From assembly GCF_007570865.1 (NCBI RefSeq), contig NZ_VLPS01000007.1:62001-126000 (forward strand): DNA of 64,000 nucleotides, read 5' to 3'. The notes under the pieces are model-generated. The model was not told the DNA's origin and did no database searches. It worked only from the letters and a program-made list of their open reading frames with translations. This document shows, in pieces, positions 31,181 to 41,933 of this stretch. Within the stretch, counting starts at the first letter, position 1; each line of letters begins with the position of its first letter. Source of the stretch: Atlantibacter subterraneus. Lineage in GTDB: Bacteria > Pseudomonadota > Gammaproteobacteria > Enterobacterales > Enterobacteriaceae. The position numbers were made by a program, and so were the translations under genes.

Positions 31181-32197
31181 TTAACGCACTACGTCCGCCA
31201 TCCACTGCGCCACGTCGCGCAACTCTTTTTCATGGTCAGGGAAGTCGATGATCAGCGTTTCGCACTGCTGCTTTAACGCGTTGGCCTGGTAGACGCAGCC
31301 CTGTAACCGATTGGCGAGCGCCTCCAGCGGGGCCGGATTCAGGCTATCGGTAAACACCTGGGTGCGGGTGATGTGGCCTTTCTCGACGTCAAAATGCAGC
31401 TCCACGCCGCCCCAGCCGAAGCGCTCATCCAGCGTATGGGTAAACGCCGGGGCCTGGCCGAAGTTCCACTCCCAACTGCTCTGGCGGGCAAAGGTCTCGG
31501 CGAAGCCGGGCAGATCCGGGACGGCGTCTGGAGAGATCACTTCCGGCGCGACCCGCTCGCCATAATGGGCAAAAAACGCCTCGCTGACGGCGTCGCACAC
31601 CTGCTGATGGGTGATCCCCGGCAGGAGATCGTTGAGGTTCGCCACCCGCCCGCGCACTGAGGTGATGCCTTTAGCCTTCAGCTTCTTCTCATCGGGATTG
31701 AGGTAGTTCGCCAGACGGCTGAGATCGGCATTCAGCAGCAGCGTGCCGTGGTGGAACCCGCGATCTTTGGTCTCCCGGTAGGCGGAACCCGACACTTTAC
31801 GCGGGCCGTCCGGCGTGGCGACTTCCAGATCGTTGCGCCCGGAGGCCGATGCCTGCACGCCCAGCGCGTTTAACGCCGCCAGCACGATACCGGTGGAGAT
31901 GCTTTTATCGTATTCCGGCTTACCCGCCATAAAGGTAAAGCAGCTGTTGCCTAAATCGTGAAACACCGCGCCACCGCCGCTGCTGCGGCGCGCCAGGCGA
32001 ATATTGTCCTGCTCCATGCGCCGGGTGTTGCACTCTTTCCACGGATTCTGGGCGCGGCCAATCACCACGGTATCGGCATTGCGCCACAGGAATAGCACCC
32101 GCTGGGTAGCGGGCATCTGGCAGAAAATGCACTCTTCCACCGCGAGGTTAAACCAGGGGTCATACGAGTCTGAAATCAGTAGCCGCAGGGTACTCAC
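31181..32197 (-). CDS. lplA: lipoate-protein ligase A
   Basis: LplA attaches free lipoic acid to the E2 and GcvH proteins through lipoyl-AMP. The 338 residues equal the E. coli form. The large N-terminal catalytic domain carries [15 protein letters not shown] and the lysine-containing [19 protein letters not shown]; a small C-terminal domain follows from about residue 250. It lies 24 bases downstream of ytjB on the same strand. Confidence 0.96.
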   Translation of the reverse strand: MSTLRLLISDSYDPWFNLAVEECIFCQMPATQRVLFLWRNADTVVIGRAQNPWKECNTRRMEQDNIRLARRSSGGGAVFHDLGNSCFTFMAGKPEYDKSISTGIVLAALNALGVQASASGRNDLEVATPDGPRKVSGSAYRETKDRGFHHGTLLLNADLSRLANYLNPDEKKLKAKGITSVRGRVANLNDLLPGITHQQVCDAVSEAFFAHYGERVAPEVISPDAVPDLPGFAETFARQSSWEWNFGQAPAFTHTLDERFGWGGVELHFDVEKGHITRTQVFTDSLNPAPLEALANRLQGCVYQANALKQQCETLIIDFPDHEKELRDVAQWMADVVR

Positions 32198-32221
32198 AAG
32201 CGATATCCCTTCATCAAATGG

Positions 32222-32863
32222 TTATTCTTTTTTGCTCACGTCTTCTTCCGGCACGTCTTTACTGGCCGTCAGTAAAAAGGGCGATTGCTGCCAGCGCGTA
32301 CGTTTACCCTGTAACAGGGTGCGCGTCAGCACGATGCCGATCGCCAGCGCTAACAGCAGCATCAGGCGCAAAATATTGGTGGTGTTATCCACCTGTTTGG
32401 CTTCGGTGGGCAGCGAGTGGGTGTCGAGCGTGATGCGCAGGTAGCCGAGCGGGCCGCTTTTATCCTCGATCGGCTCAACGATTTGCTGGCTGAAATAGCT
32501 GCCCGCGCGTTTGCCGTCCAGCGCCAGCCGGTCGCGCACCTCGACGCTCTCCCCGGCGCGTGCCACCATCTCGCCTTTATCATCGTACACGCTGGCGTCG
32601 AGAATCCGGCTCTCATCGGTTAACTGCCTGAGGATCGCGCCAACGCGTTTTTCGTCCGGGTTTTCGCTTTTCATCAACGGCAGCAGGGTATAGTTGACCT
32701 GGCGCGCCAGCGTTCGGGCCAGTTCTTCCAGCTGGATATTGCGCGACTGTTGATGGCTCTGGCTAAACCAGCTTGCCCCCTGCATCAGCGCCACCAGCAG
32801 CGCGAGACAGATAAGCACAATCACTGCGCGATGCAGTCTAAATTTAAAGCGGGTACGGGCCAT
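32222..32863 (-). CDS. ytjB: membrane protein YtjB (Smp)
   Basis: The 213-residue protein has one membrane helix near the N terminus (about residues 12-30) and another near residue 165-185, bounding a periplasmic domain of about 130 residues. It matches E. coli YtjB/Smp, which lies between lplA and serB. Function is unknown. It is divergent from serB. Confidence 0.9.
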   Translation of the reverse strand: MARTRFKFRLHRAVIVLICLALLVALMQGASWFSQSHQQSRNIQLEELARTLARQVNYTLLPLMKSENPDEKRVGAILRQLTDESRILDASVYDDKGEMVARAGESVEVRDRLALDGKRAGSYFSQQIVEPIEDKSGPLGYLRITLDTHSLPTEAKQVDNTTNILRLMLLLALAIGIVLTRTLLQGKRTRWQQSPFLLTASKDVPEEDVSKKE

Positions 32864-32968
32864 AATCCACCTGCTGAAAAAATGAATCTTAATGTTGCCA
32901 GAAGCGCCGGACTCAAGGTAGCCTCATGCGTTGTTTTTACCCGTATCAAACCGATTTCAGGAGCGTTA

Positions 32969-33940
32969 ATGCCTAACAGTCTGACCTGGTGCGACCTGCC
33001 GAACGATGTTTCTCTCTGGCCGGGGTTACCGCTTTCATTAAGTGGCGATGAAGTGATGCCGCTGGATTATCACGCCGGACGCAGCGGTTGGCTTCTGTAT
33101 GGCAGAGATCTGGATAAGGGCCGTCTGACCGAATATCAGCGCAAGCTGGGCGCGGCGATGGTGATCGTTACCGCCTGGTGTGTGGAAGATTATCAGGTGA
33201 TCCGCCTGGCGGGATCCTTGACCCCGCGCGCCACCCGTCTGGCGCACGATAACGGCCTGGACGTCGCGCCGCTCGGCAAGATCCCCCATTTAAAAACCCC
33301 GGGCCTGTTGGTGATGGACATGGACTCCACCGCCATCCAGATCGAGTGCATTGATGAGATCGCCAAACTGGCGGGTACTGGCGAACTGGTATCGGAAGTG
33401 ACCGAACGCGCCATGCGCGGCGAGCTGGACTTTACCGCCAGCCTGCGGTTACGCGTCGGCACGCTGGAAGGGGCGGATGCGGAAATCCTGCGCCAGGTGC
33501 GCGATGTGTTGCCGCTGATGCCGGGCCTGACCTCGCTGGTGCTCAAGCTACAGGCCATGAACTGGAAAGTGGCGATTGCCTCCGGCGGGTTCACCTTCTT
33601 CGCCGATTATTTGCGCGAAAAATTGCACTTAACCGCCACGGTGGCCAACGAACTTGAGATCCGGGATGGTAAACTAACCGGTCAGGTGATCGGTCAGATC
33701 GTCGACGCGCAGTTCAAAGCGCAGACCCTGAAAAATCTGGCGGAAAAATATGAAGTGCCGATTGCCCAGTGCGTGGCGATCGGCGACGGCGCCAACGATC
33801 TGCCGATGATCCAGGCGGCCGGGTTGGGCATTGCCTACCATGCCAAACCCAAGGTGAATGAAAAAACCGAAGTGACCATCCGCCATGCGGACCTGATGGG
33901 CGTATTCTGTATTCTGTCAGGCAGTCTGAACAAGAAATAA
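32969..33940 (+). CDS. serB: phosphoserine phosphatase
   Basis: SerB performs the last step of serine biosynthesis. The 323 residues comprise an N-terminal regulatory domain and a HAD catalytic domain whose nucleophile is in VMDMDSTAI (about residue 117), with SGGFTFF and GDGANDLPM as the other HAD motifs. The ATG at 32969 follows AGGAG and gives the E. coli length plus one. Confidence 0.97.
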   Translation: MPNSLTWCDLPNDVSLWPGLPLSLSGDEVMPLDYHAGRSGWLLYGRDLDKGRLTEYQRKLGAAMVIVTAWCVEDYQVIRLAGSLTPRATRLAHDNGLDVAPLGKIPHLKTPGLLVMDMDSTAIQIECIDEIAKLAGTGELVSEVTERAMRGELDFTASLRLRVGTLEGADAEILRQVRDVLPLMPGLTSLVLKLQAMNWKVAIASGGFTFFADYLREKLHLTATVANELEIRDGKLTGQVIGQIVDAQFKAQTLKNLAEKYEVPIAQCVAIGDGANDLPMIQAAGLGIAYHAKPKVNEKTEVTIRHADLMGVFCILSGSLNKK

Positions 33941-33952
33941 ACGAGGTAAAAG

Positions 33953-35335
33953 GTGGCTAAAGCCCCAAAACGCGCGTTTGTGTGTAATGAGTGTGGTGCG
34001 GATTATCCGCGCTGGCAGGGGCAATGCAGCGCCTGCCACGCCTGGAATACCATCACCGAAGTGCGTCTGGCGGCGTCGCCCACGGTTGCGCGTAATGAAC
34101 GGCTTTCCGGCTACGCGGGCAGCGCGGGTGTATCGAAAGTCCAGAAACTTTCCGACATCAGCCTTGAGGCGCTGCCGCGCTTTTCCACCGGCTTTAAAGA
34201 GTTCGACCGGGTGCTGGGCGGCGGCGTGGTGCCGGGCAGCGCCATTTTGATCGGCGGTAACCCCGGCGCGGGCAAATCCACCCTGCTGCTGCAAACGCTG
34301 TGCAGGCTGGCCCAGAACATGAAAACGCTGTACGTCACCGGCGAGGAATCTCTCCAGCAGGTGGCGATGCGCGCCCATCGTCTCGGTTTGCCGACCGATA
34401 ACCTGAATATGTTGTCGGAAACCAGCATCGAACAGATCTGTTTGATTGCCGAGCAGGAGCAGCCGCGCCTGATGGTGATCGACTCCATCCAGGTGATGCA
34501 TATGGCGGATATTCAGTCGTCGCCGGGCAGCGTGGCGCAGGTGCGTGAAACTGCCGCCTATCTGACCCGTTTCGCCAAAACCCGCGATGTGGCGATTATT
34601 ATGGTTGGCCACGTCACCAAAGACGGTTCGCTGGCCGGGCCGAAAGTGCTGGAACACTGCATCGACTGCTCGGTGCTGCTCGACGGCGATGCCGACTCGC
34701 GGTTCCGCACCCTGCGCAGCCATAAAAACCGCTTCGGCGCGGTAAACGAGCTGGGCGTGTTCGCCATGACCGAACAGGGCCTGCGTGAAGTCAGCAACCC
34801 GTCCGCTATCTTCCTGAGCCGGGGCGATGAAGTCACCTCCGGCAGCTCGGTGATGGTGGTATGGGAAGGCACGCGCCCGCTGCTGGTGGAAATCCAGGCG
34901 CTGGTGGATCAGTCGATGATGGCCAACCCACGGCGCGTGGCGGTGGGGCTGGAACAAAACCGTCTGGCGATCCTGCTGGCGGTGCTGCATCGCCACGGCG
35001 GCTTGCAGATGTCCGATCAGGACGTGTTCGTGAACGTGGTTGGCGGCGTGAAGGTCACCGAAACCAGCGCCGACCTGGCGCTGCTGCTGGCAATGGTATC
35101 GAGCCTGCGCGATCGCCCACTGCCGCAGGATCTGGTGGTATTCGGCGAAGTGGGTCTGGCGGGGGAAATCCGTCCGGTGCCCAGCGGTCAGGAACGCATT
35201 TCCGAAGCGGCGAAACACGGCTTCCGTCGTGCTATCGTGCCGGCAGCCAATGTTCCGAAAAAAGCGCCGGAAGGCATGCAGGTGTTTGGCGTGAAAAAAC
35301 TCGCCGACGCGCTGGATATCTTCAACGACCTGTGA
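33953..35335 (+). CDS. radA: DNA repair protein RadA (Sms)
   Basis: RadA is a RecA-like ATPase that promotes branch migration and helicase activity at recombination intermediates. The 460 residues contain an N-terminal C4 zinc finger (CNECGADYP, QCSACHAW), Walker A GNPGAGKST, the RadA motif KNRFGAVNE and a C-terminal Lon-protease-like domain. It starts with GTG at 33953, 12 bases after serB, and the two are probably co-transcribed. Confidence 0.97.
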   Translation: MAKAPKRAFVCNECGADYPRWQGQCSACHAWNTITEVRLAASPTVARNERLSGYAGSAGVSKVQKLSDISLEALPRFSTGFKEFDRVLGGGVVPGSAILIGGNPGAGKSTLLLQTLCRLAQNMKTLYVTGEESLQQVAMRAHRLGLPTDNLNMLSETSIEQICLIAEQEQPRLMVIDSIQVMHMADIQSSPGSVAQVRETAAYLTRFAKTRDVAIIMVGHVTKDGSLAGPKVLEHCIDCSVLLDGDADSRFRTLRSHKNRFGAVNELGVFAMTEQGLREVSNPSAIFLSRGDEVTSGSSVMVVWEGTRPLLVEIQALVDQSMMANPRRVAVGLEQNRLAILLAVLHRHGGLQMSDQDVFVNVVGGVKVTETSADLALLLAMVSSLRDRPLPQDLVVFGEVGLAGEIRPVPSGQERISEAAKHGFRRAIVPAANVPKKAPEGMQVFGVKKLADALDIFNDL

Positions 35336-35351
35336 CTTTCCCGCTCTGATT

Positions 35352-35373
35352 CAGGCGGCGGCAGCGCCGCCTG
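35352..35373 (+). terminator. hairpin between radA and nadR
   Basis: CAGGCGGCG and CGCCGCCTG form a 9-bp stem with a 4-base loop shortly after the radA stop. The following bases are only moderately U-rich. Confidence 0.45.
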
Positions 35374-35490
35374 TGAATATTTACCATTCACCTCAGACGT
35401 TTACTCAAGTATCCTCCTGGCATTGACGCGTTTGCCGCTAGACTTAGTAGCAGCGAACGATCGCGGAATAAGTAAGGGAGGCAGCGCATC

Positions 35491-36723
35491 TTGTCATCAT
35501 TCGACTATTTAAAAACCGCCATTCGCCAGAAGGGCTGCACGCTGCAACAGGTGGCGGACGCCAGCGGGATGACCAAAGGCTATCTTAGCCAGCTGCTGAA
35601 CGCCAAAATCAAAAGTCCCAGCGCCCAGAAGCTGGAAGCGCTGCACCGTTTTCTCGGCCTGGAGTTCCCGCGCCGTCAAAAAAGCGTCGGTGTGGTGTTC
35701 GGTAAGTTTTATCCGCTGCATACCGGCCACATCTACCTGATCCAGCGCGCCTGTAGCCAGGTGGATGAACTGCATATCATTATGGGTTTCGATGAAACCC
35801 GCGACCGGGCGCTGTTTGAAGACAGCGCCATGTCCCAGCAGCCGACGGTGCCGGATCGCCTGCGCTGGCTGCTACAGACCTTCAAGTACCAGAAAAACAT
35901 CCGCATCCACGCGTTTAACGAAGAGGGCATGGAGCCTTACCCGCACGGCTGGGACGTCTGGAGCGAGGGGATCTCCGCGTTTATGGCCGAGAAGGGCATT
36001 GAGCCGGACTGGATCTACACTTCCGAAGAGAGCGACGCGTCGCAGTATCTCCAGCATCTGGGCATCGAAACGGTGTTGATCGACCCGAAACGCACCTTTA
36101 TGAACATCAGCGGCGGGCAGATCCGCGAAAACCCGTTCCGCTACTGGGAATACATTCCTACCGAAGTGAAGCCGTTTTTCGTGCGCACCGTGGCAATCTT
36201 AGGCGGTGAGTCGAGCGGCAAATCGATGCTGGTCAACAAGCTGGCTAATATCTTCAACACCACCAGCGCCTGGGAATATGGCCGCGACTACGTGTTCTCC
36301 CATCTGGGTGGCGATGAAATGGCGTTACAGTATTCCGACTATGACAAAATCGCCCTCGGCCACGCCCAGTACATTGATTTTGCGGTGAAATACGCCAATA
36401 AAGTGGCGTTTATCGATACCGATTTCGTCACTACCCAGGCGTTTTGCAAGAAGTACGAAGGGCGCGAACATCCGTTCGTGCAGGCGCTGATCGACGAATA
36501 CCGATTTGACCTGGTGATCCTGCTGGAAAACAACACCCCGTGGGTGGCCGACGGCCTGCGCAGCCTGGGCAGTTCGGTGGACCGCCATACCTTCCAGGCG
36601 CTGCTGGTGGAGATGCTCAACGAGAACAACATCAGCTATGTGCACGTTCAGGAACCGGATTACGACAGTCGTTTTCTGCGCTGCGTCGAGCTGGTGAAGG
36701 ATTTGATGGGTGAGGCGGGATAA
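35491..36723 (+). CDS. nadR: trifunctional NAD biosynthesis regulator NadR
   Basis: NadR represses NAD biosynthesis and salvages pyridines. The 410 residues (same as E. coli) show an N-terminal helix-turn-helix (LQQVADASGMTKGYLSQLL), an NMN adenylyltransferase domain with GKFYPLHTGH, and a nicotinamide riboside kinase domain with Walker A GGESSGKS near residue 234. The residue after the Walker motif is methionine where E. coli has threonine. The start is TTG at 35491, preceded by AGGGAGG. The following gene in E. coli is ettA, but here it is patA. Confidence 0.97.
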   Translation: MSSFDYLKTAIRQKGCTLQQVADASGMTKGYLSQLLNAKIKSPSAQKLEALHRFLGLEFPRRQKSVGVVFGKFYPLHTGHIYLIQRACSQVDELHIIMGFDETRDRALFEDSAMSQQPTVPDRLRWLLQTFKYQKNIRIHAFNEEGMEPYPHGWDVWSEGISAFMAEKGIEPDWIYTSEESDASQYLQHLGIETVLIDPKRTFMNISGGQIRENPFRYWEYIPTEVKPFFVRTVAILGGESSGKSMLVNKLANIFNTTSAWEYGRDYVFSHLGGDEMALQYSDYDKIALGHAQYIDFAVKYANKVAFIDTDFVTTQAFCKKYEGREHPFVQALIDEYRFDLVILLENNTPWVADGLRSLGSSVDRHTFQALLVEMLNENNISYVHVQEPDYDSRFLRCVELVKDLMGEAG

Positions 36724-36728
36724 GGGAA

Positions 36729-36760
36729 TCAGGGAAACCGTATAACGGTGGTTTCCCTGA
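36729..36760. terminator. bidirectional terminator between nadR and patA
   Basis: TCAGGGAAACC and GGTTTCCCTGA form a perfect 11-bp stem between convergent genes. It marks the junction between the opgB-nadR block and the patA-aer segment. Confidence 0.65.
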
Positions 36761-36768
36761 ATCACCGA

Positions 36769-38205
<1,437 letters not shown>

Positions 38206-38536
38206 TCAAGTATTGCAGCATTTGCGCCACTTCGTCGTGGAGGCCGATAAACGGAATAAACGCCAGGGAGAACGCGTGCCGCTTACGATTTAATCTCATC
38301 GCAACCGGGGTTTCGGCAGTTTGTGCTATCTACAGCGGCAGAGGGAGAAGAAAAACCAGCGCGGATGCACAATGATGGTGCAGATTGTTGCAAATTTGTG
38401 CAATAGCTCCCAAATTCACTTTTTTACCGCATAATTAATCGGGATATCCAAATAGTTGATCGGGTTGATTATTTTGCATTAGCACTACTTCTTTGTGGTT
38501 ATCCTGAGATTTGCGATCTCTATCATATTTAACCGT

Positions 38537-38563
38537 TAAAGTTATTAATTTTAGCGCCGACAT
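38537..38563 (+). promoter_or_regulatory. sigma-28 (FliA) promoter of aer
   Basis: TAAAGTTA, 11 bases, then GCCGACAT match the flagellar sigma-28 consensus (TAAAGTTT-N11-GCCGATAA) in both elements and exact spacing. It lies 53 bases before aer, a class III chemotaxis gene in E. coli. The rest of the patA-aer interval is AT-rich and shows no gene. Confidence 0.8.
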
Positions 38564-38615
38564 AACATGGCACAGGAATGGTTAACAATAAGATAACCTG
38601 CAAAATGGAGCAGCC

Positions 38616-40136
38616 ATGTCGTCGCATAACCGCGTTACCCAGCGCGAAAAAGTGCTGGATGAAAACACTACATTAATGTCCACCACCAATCTGCAAAGCT
38701 TCATCACCCACGCCAATGACACCTTTGTACAGGTAAGCGGTTATTCACTTCAGGAACTCACCGGCCAGCCGCACAATTTAGTGCGTCATCCGGATATGCC
38801 GAAAGCGGCATTTGCCGATATGTGGTACACCCTGAAGCAGGGGGAACCCTGGACCGGCATCGTTAAAAACCGCTGTAAAAACGGCGACCATTACTGGGTG
38901 CGCGCCAACGCGGTACCGATGGTGCGCAACGGCAAAACCACCGGCTATATGTCGATTCGCACCCGCGCCACGCCGCATGAAATTGCCGCCGTCGAACCGC
39001 TGTACCAGGCGCTGCGCGAGGGCAAGGCGAAGCGCCGCATTTATAAAGGGTTGGTACTGCGCAAACATTTTCTCGGCAAACTGCCCGCTATGCCGCTGCG
39101 CTGGCGCATCCGCAGCATTATGGGGATTGCCGCGCTGTTGTGGCTGGCGCTAAGCGCGTTTGCCGCGCCGGGATGGCTGATAACGATCGCGCCGGTGGTG
39201 TTAATGGCGCTCGGCTGCCTGGCGCTGGAATGGCAGGTATCGCGTCCGATTGAGAACGTTGCGCGCCAGGCGCTGAAGGTGGCAACCGGGGAGCACAACA
39301 GCATTGAGCACATGAATCGCACTGACGAGGTGGGGCTGACGCTGCGGGCCATCGGCCAGCTGGGCCTGATGTGCCGCTGGCTGATCAATGACGTCACCAG
39401 CCAGGTGGAAAACGTGCGCAGCGGCAGCGAAACTCTGGCGCGCGGCAATGAAGATCTTAATGAGCGTACCCGTCAGACGGTGGTGAACGTTCAGCAGACC
39501 GTGACCACCATGAACCAGATGGCGGCCTCGGTGCAGAACAATTCCCGGACCGCGGTAGACGCCAACAAACTCTCCAGCGAAGCCAGCGACGCGGCGCGTC
39601 AGGGCGGGCAGGCGATGGAAACGGTGGTCAATACCATGGACGACATTGCCGACAGCACCCAGCGCATCGGGTCGATTACTTCACTGATCAACGATATCGC
39701 CTTCCAGACCAATATCCTGGCGCTGAACGCCGCCGTGGAGGCCGCGCGCGCCGGCGAGCAGGGCAAAGGGTTCGCGGTGGTAGCCGGGGAAGTACGCCAT
39801 CTGGCGAGCCGCAGCGCCAGCGCCGCCAACGATATCCGAAAACTGATCGACGCCAGCGCCAGTAAAGTGCAGTCCGGCGCAGTGCAGGTTCATGAGGCGG
39901 GGCGCACCATGCAAAATATTGTCGATCAGGTGCAGAACGTGACGCAGCTAATTAGCCAAATCAGCAGTGCTACCTCTGAGCAGGCGCAGGGGCTGTCGGA
40001 ACTGACGCGTGCGGTGGCGGAGCTGGACGAGATCACCAAAAAGAACGCGGTACTGGTCGAAGAAAGCGCGCACGTCTCGTCGATGGTGAAGCATCGCGCG
40101 GCGCGGCTGGAGGATGCGGTTACGGTCCTTCAATAA
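38616..40136 (+). CDS. aer: aerotaxis and redox receptor Aer
   Basis: Aer senses cellular redox state through FAD and steers swimming through CheA/CheW. The 506 residues equal E. coli Aer. An N-terminal PAS domain (about residues 10-120, with [11 protein letters not shown] and [17 protein letters not shown]) is followed by a hydrophobic hairpin near residues 165-207, a HAMP region and the methyl-accepting-type signalling domain with the conserved tip [20 protein letters not shown]. The promoter is flagellar (sigma-28). Confidence 0.96.
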   Translation: MSSHNRVTQREKVLDENTTLMSTTNLQSFITHANDTFVQVSGYSLQELTGQPHNLVRHPDMPKAAFADMWYTLKQGEPWTGIVKNRCKNGDHYWVRANAVPMVRNGKTTGYMSIRTRATPHEIAAVEPLYQALREGKAKRRIYKGLVLRKHFLGKLPAMPLRWRIRSIMGIAALLWLALSAFAAPGWLITIAPVVLMALGCLALEWQVSRPIENVARQALKVATGEHNSIEHMNRTDEVGLTLRAIGQLGLMCRWLINDVTSQVENVRSGSETLARGNEDLNERTRQTVVNVQQTVTTMNQMAASVQNNSRTAVDANKLSSEASDAARQGGQAMETVVNTMDDIADSTQRIGSITSLINDIAFQTNILALNAAVEAARAGEQGKGFAVVAGEVRHLASRSASAANDIRKLIDASASKVQSGAVQVHEAGRTMQNIVDQVQNVTQLISQISSATSEQAQGLSELTRAVAELDEITKKNAVLVEESAHVSSMVKHRAARLEDAVTVLQ

Positions 40137-40199
40137 CCTTACAGCAGATGCCCTGGCCTCAGGGCATCTTCCCCACCAGACCCGTGAAAATTCCATCTC

Positions 40200-40214
40200 A
40201 TATCAACCTGATAT
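40200..40214 (+). promoter_or_regulatory. inverted repeat upstream of the GntR-family regulator
   Basis: ATATCA-ACC-TGATAT is a perfect 6-bp inverted repeat with a 3-base spacer, centred about 44 bases before the regulator start. The 6-3-6 layout suits a FadR-subfamily dimer and suggests autoregulation, but the halves differ from the operator-like site before dgoK. Confidence 0.4.
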
Positions 40215-40250
40215 AAACTACCCACTTATTGCCTCTTCAACCGGATACTC

Positions 40251-40991
40251 ATGAAAAGCGTGACCGCGTCTGTAGCCGAAACCCTGACCCAGGATCTTGC
40301 CCTGCGCATTATGCGCGGCGAGCTGCAACCGGGCATGTCAATTCCCGGTGAAAACGAGCTGGCGGTGCAGTACAACGTCTCGCGTACCTCGGTGCGTAAC
40401 GCGCTTCAGGTGTTGGGCGCGAAAGGCATGCTGACTATCCAGGCCAAGCGGCGCAGCACCGTGGCACCCCGCGAGCAGTGGAGTTTTCTCGATGCTGACG
40501 TGCTGAGCTGGCTGGAGGAAATCGGCATTGACGACGCGCTGATCGAACAGCTGATGATCACACGGTTGATCTTCGAGCCCAACGCGGCGGCCATGGCGGC
40601 GATCAACGCCAATGGGCGCGATCTGGCCGATCTGGAAGATGCCTGGGAAATCATGTCGCAGGGGCAGCAGCAGGATTCCGCCGATCTGTTTAAACAGGGC
40701 GATCTGGCGTTTCATACTGCGATCCTTAAAGCAGGGCACAATCCGTTTCTGTTTTCGGTGGGCAATGCGCTTTCTGCCGCGATGCTGTTTTCCTTTAAGC
40801 GCACCCTGGAGCCGGACGTTACGCTGACGCTGGAAGCCGTGGACGCGCACCGCGAACTCATGGAGTGTATCCGCCTTAAGCAGCCTGAGCAGGCGCGCCA
40901 GCAGATGCGCCATATTCTGCTCAGCGCAGCGAAGAAGCATCTCGGGGATCCGCTGCCGGACAGGCTGGAACATTTTTTATCAGCCAGCTGA
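40251..40991 (+). CDS. GntR/FadR-subfamily transcription regulator, DgoR-like
   Basis: The 246-residue protein has an N-terminal winged helix (IPGENELAVQYNVSRTSVRNAL, residues about 31-52) and an all-helical C-terminal FCD ligand domain with the metal-binding pattern typical of sugar-acid sensors (for example FHTAILKAGHNP and DAHRELMECI). It probably controls the sugar-acid operon 0.9 kb downstream and may respond to a 2-keto-3-deoxy sugar acid or its precursor; that is inference from family and position. It has its own terminator, so it is not in the same transcript. Confidence 0.82.
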   Translation: MKSVTASVAETLTQDLALRIMRGELQPGMSIPGENELAVQYNVSRTSVRNALQVLGAKGMLTIQAKRRSTVAPREQWSFLDADVLSWLEEIGIDDALIEQLMITRLIFEPNAAAMAAINANGRDLADLEDAWEIMSQGQQQDSADLFKQGDLAFHTAILKAGHNPFLFSVGNALSAAMLFSFKRTLEPDVTLTLEAVDAHRELMECIRLKQPEQARQQMRHILLSAAKKHLGDPLPDRLEHFLSAS

Positions 40992-41009
40992 TGTCATCAT
41001 CTTTAAATG

Positions 41010-41033
41010 AAAAAGCCCCGAAAGGGGCTTTTT
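41010..41033. terminator. strong bidirectional terminator after the GntR-family gene
   Basis: AAAAAGCCCC-GAAA-GGGGCTTTTT is a textbook intrinsic terminator with A- and U-runs on both sides. It serves the regulator gene on the plus strand and the small genes on the minus strand. Confidence 0.9.
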
Positions 41034-41070
41034 AGCATCACAATAACCATGTTGATAGCACCAGGCGATA

Positions 41071-41262
41071 TTACCCGTCCTGCTGTGATGTCGGTGTTGT
41101 GTAGTTAGTTTGCCAGGACGACGTTGCTTCAGCGTCTTCACCAGCAATAACTACATGCGTCCTTCCTTCTTCAATAGCGCGAAATAGTTGTTCTGCCCGG
41201 GCTGCCTGGCGAGCACGATACTGTTCAAGCCAGTCCCCAGAATCTGGGTGTTCGTAAGACAT
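41071..41262 (-). CDS. small acidic protein of unknown function, second gene of an overlapping pair
   Basis: The frame encodes 63 residues starting MSYEHPDSGDWLEQYRAR and ending TTPTSQQDG. The start at 41262 follows an excellent GGGAGG ribosome binding site. It has a charged helix-forming first half (QARAEQLFRAIEEG region) and a polar tail; no known domain is evident. It overlaps the end of the upstream gene by 38 bases. Size, charge and overlap would suit an antitoxin, immunity or modulator protein, but this is a guess from context only. Confidence 0.55.
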   Translation of the reverse strand: MSYEHPDSGDWLEQYRARQAARAEQLFRAIEEGRTHVVIAGEDAEATSSWQTNYTTPTSQQDG

Positions 41263-41701
41263 TTGCCCTCCCGTTGGGCTCCAGCCCAACCTCAATGGTT
41301 AATCCCTTATGTTTCTTTTTAGTTATAAATCGGCAGTAGATATTTAATAATTTATGGTCTGAGGGAACGAAGGTATAAAGCCCAACATTGAAGCGAGTAT
41401 AGTGGTCAATAATTGTTCTTTCAACGCATTTAAGAACCCGGGTACCCGCGCCTGTTGGTAATTCTGCTGCTCGTTGATAAGGTGTTTTATTAATTCGGTT
41501 AGCTTTGGTATCAAAGGTAACGTCATAATGGTGACCATATAATGGGAATATAAATCCTTCCGGAAACAATGCTGCACAATCATAAGGGTTTACCGCCGTT
41601 ATTTGTGTAAAACGCACTTCATAATCAACGTTTGCCACTGTAAATCGCGCGACATGTAATCGTGGAGATCCATATTCAGAGCATTCATCGAAATACGTCA
41701 T
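41225..41701 (-). CDS. unknown 158-residue protein, first gene of an overlapping pair
   Basis: I do not recognise this protein. It is mixed alpha/beta in appearance, tyrosine- and phenylalanine-rich and basic towards the C terminus (ITKKKHKGLTIE, then RANVLRTPRFWGLA). It has no signal peptide or membrane segment. The ATG at 41701 has GGAGG 14 bases upstream, farther than usual. The gene is more AT-rich than the genes around it, suggesting recent acquisition. It shares an overlap with the small gene downstream and ends at a strong terminator. Confidence 0.6.
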   Translation of the reverse strand: MTYFDECSEYGSPRLHVARFTVANVDYEVRFTQITAVNPYDCAALFPEGFIFPLYGHHYDVTFDTKANRINKTPYQRAAELPTGAGTRVLKCVERTIIDHYTRFNVGLYTFVPSDHKLLNIYCRFITKKKHKGLTIEVGLEPNGRANVLRTPRFWGLA

Positions 41702-41897
41702 GATTAATCATCATTCCTCCTTATTCGATATATTAACGCTTCCCGTAATAGAGTAGAAAAACACTCGTAAAATATGTTCTCATTTTACGAGACATCTTCC
41801 ATAACCGTATTCCGCATTTAAAGATCGACCTTTTATAACCCTTAACGCCAGCTTTAGATCCCGATCACAGATCGTAGCCCCGTTTTTGGTCTACATT

Positions 41898-41912
41898 TCT
41901 TGTCATACAAGA
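41898..41912 (+). promoter_or_regulatory. FadR/GntR-type operator upstream of dgoK
   Basis: TCTTGT-CAT-ACAAGA is a perfect 6-3-6 inverted repeat that contains TTGTCATACAA, matching the general FadR-subfamily pattern TNGTNNNACNA. It ends 21 bases before the dgoK start, so a bound repressor would block transcription or its start. A second repeat, CGATC-ACA-GATCG, lies at 41862-41874. Confidence 0.65.
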
Positions 41913-41933
41913 TTAATCTATTTGGATTACAAG

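Noticed and set aside
33917-35218. Long minus-strand open frame opposite radA
   Set aside because: Same reason: low-complexity His/Arg/Gln translation opposite a conserved gene.
38388-38403. Possible sigma-54 promoter for patA on the minus strand (TTGCAC ... TTGCAA)
   Set aside because: The E. coli gene is sigma-54 dependent, but the distance between the two elements here is one base short of the fixed spacing and the first G of the -24 element is missing.
41702-41722. Short leader frame (MMINHDVFR) overlapping the start of the unknown 158-residue gene
   Set aside because: It begins too close to the GGAGG site for efficient initiation and has no other support.
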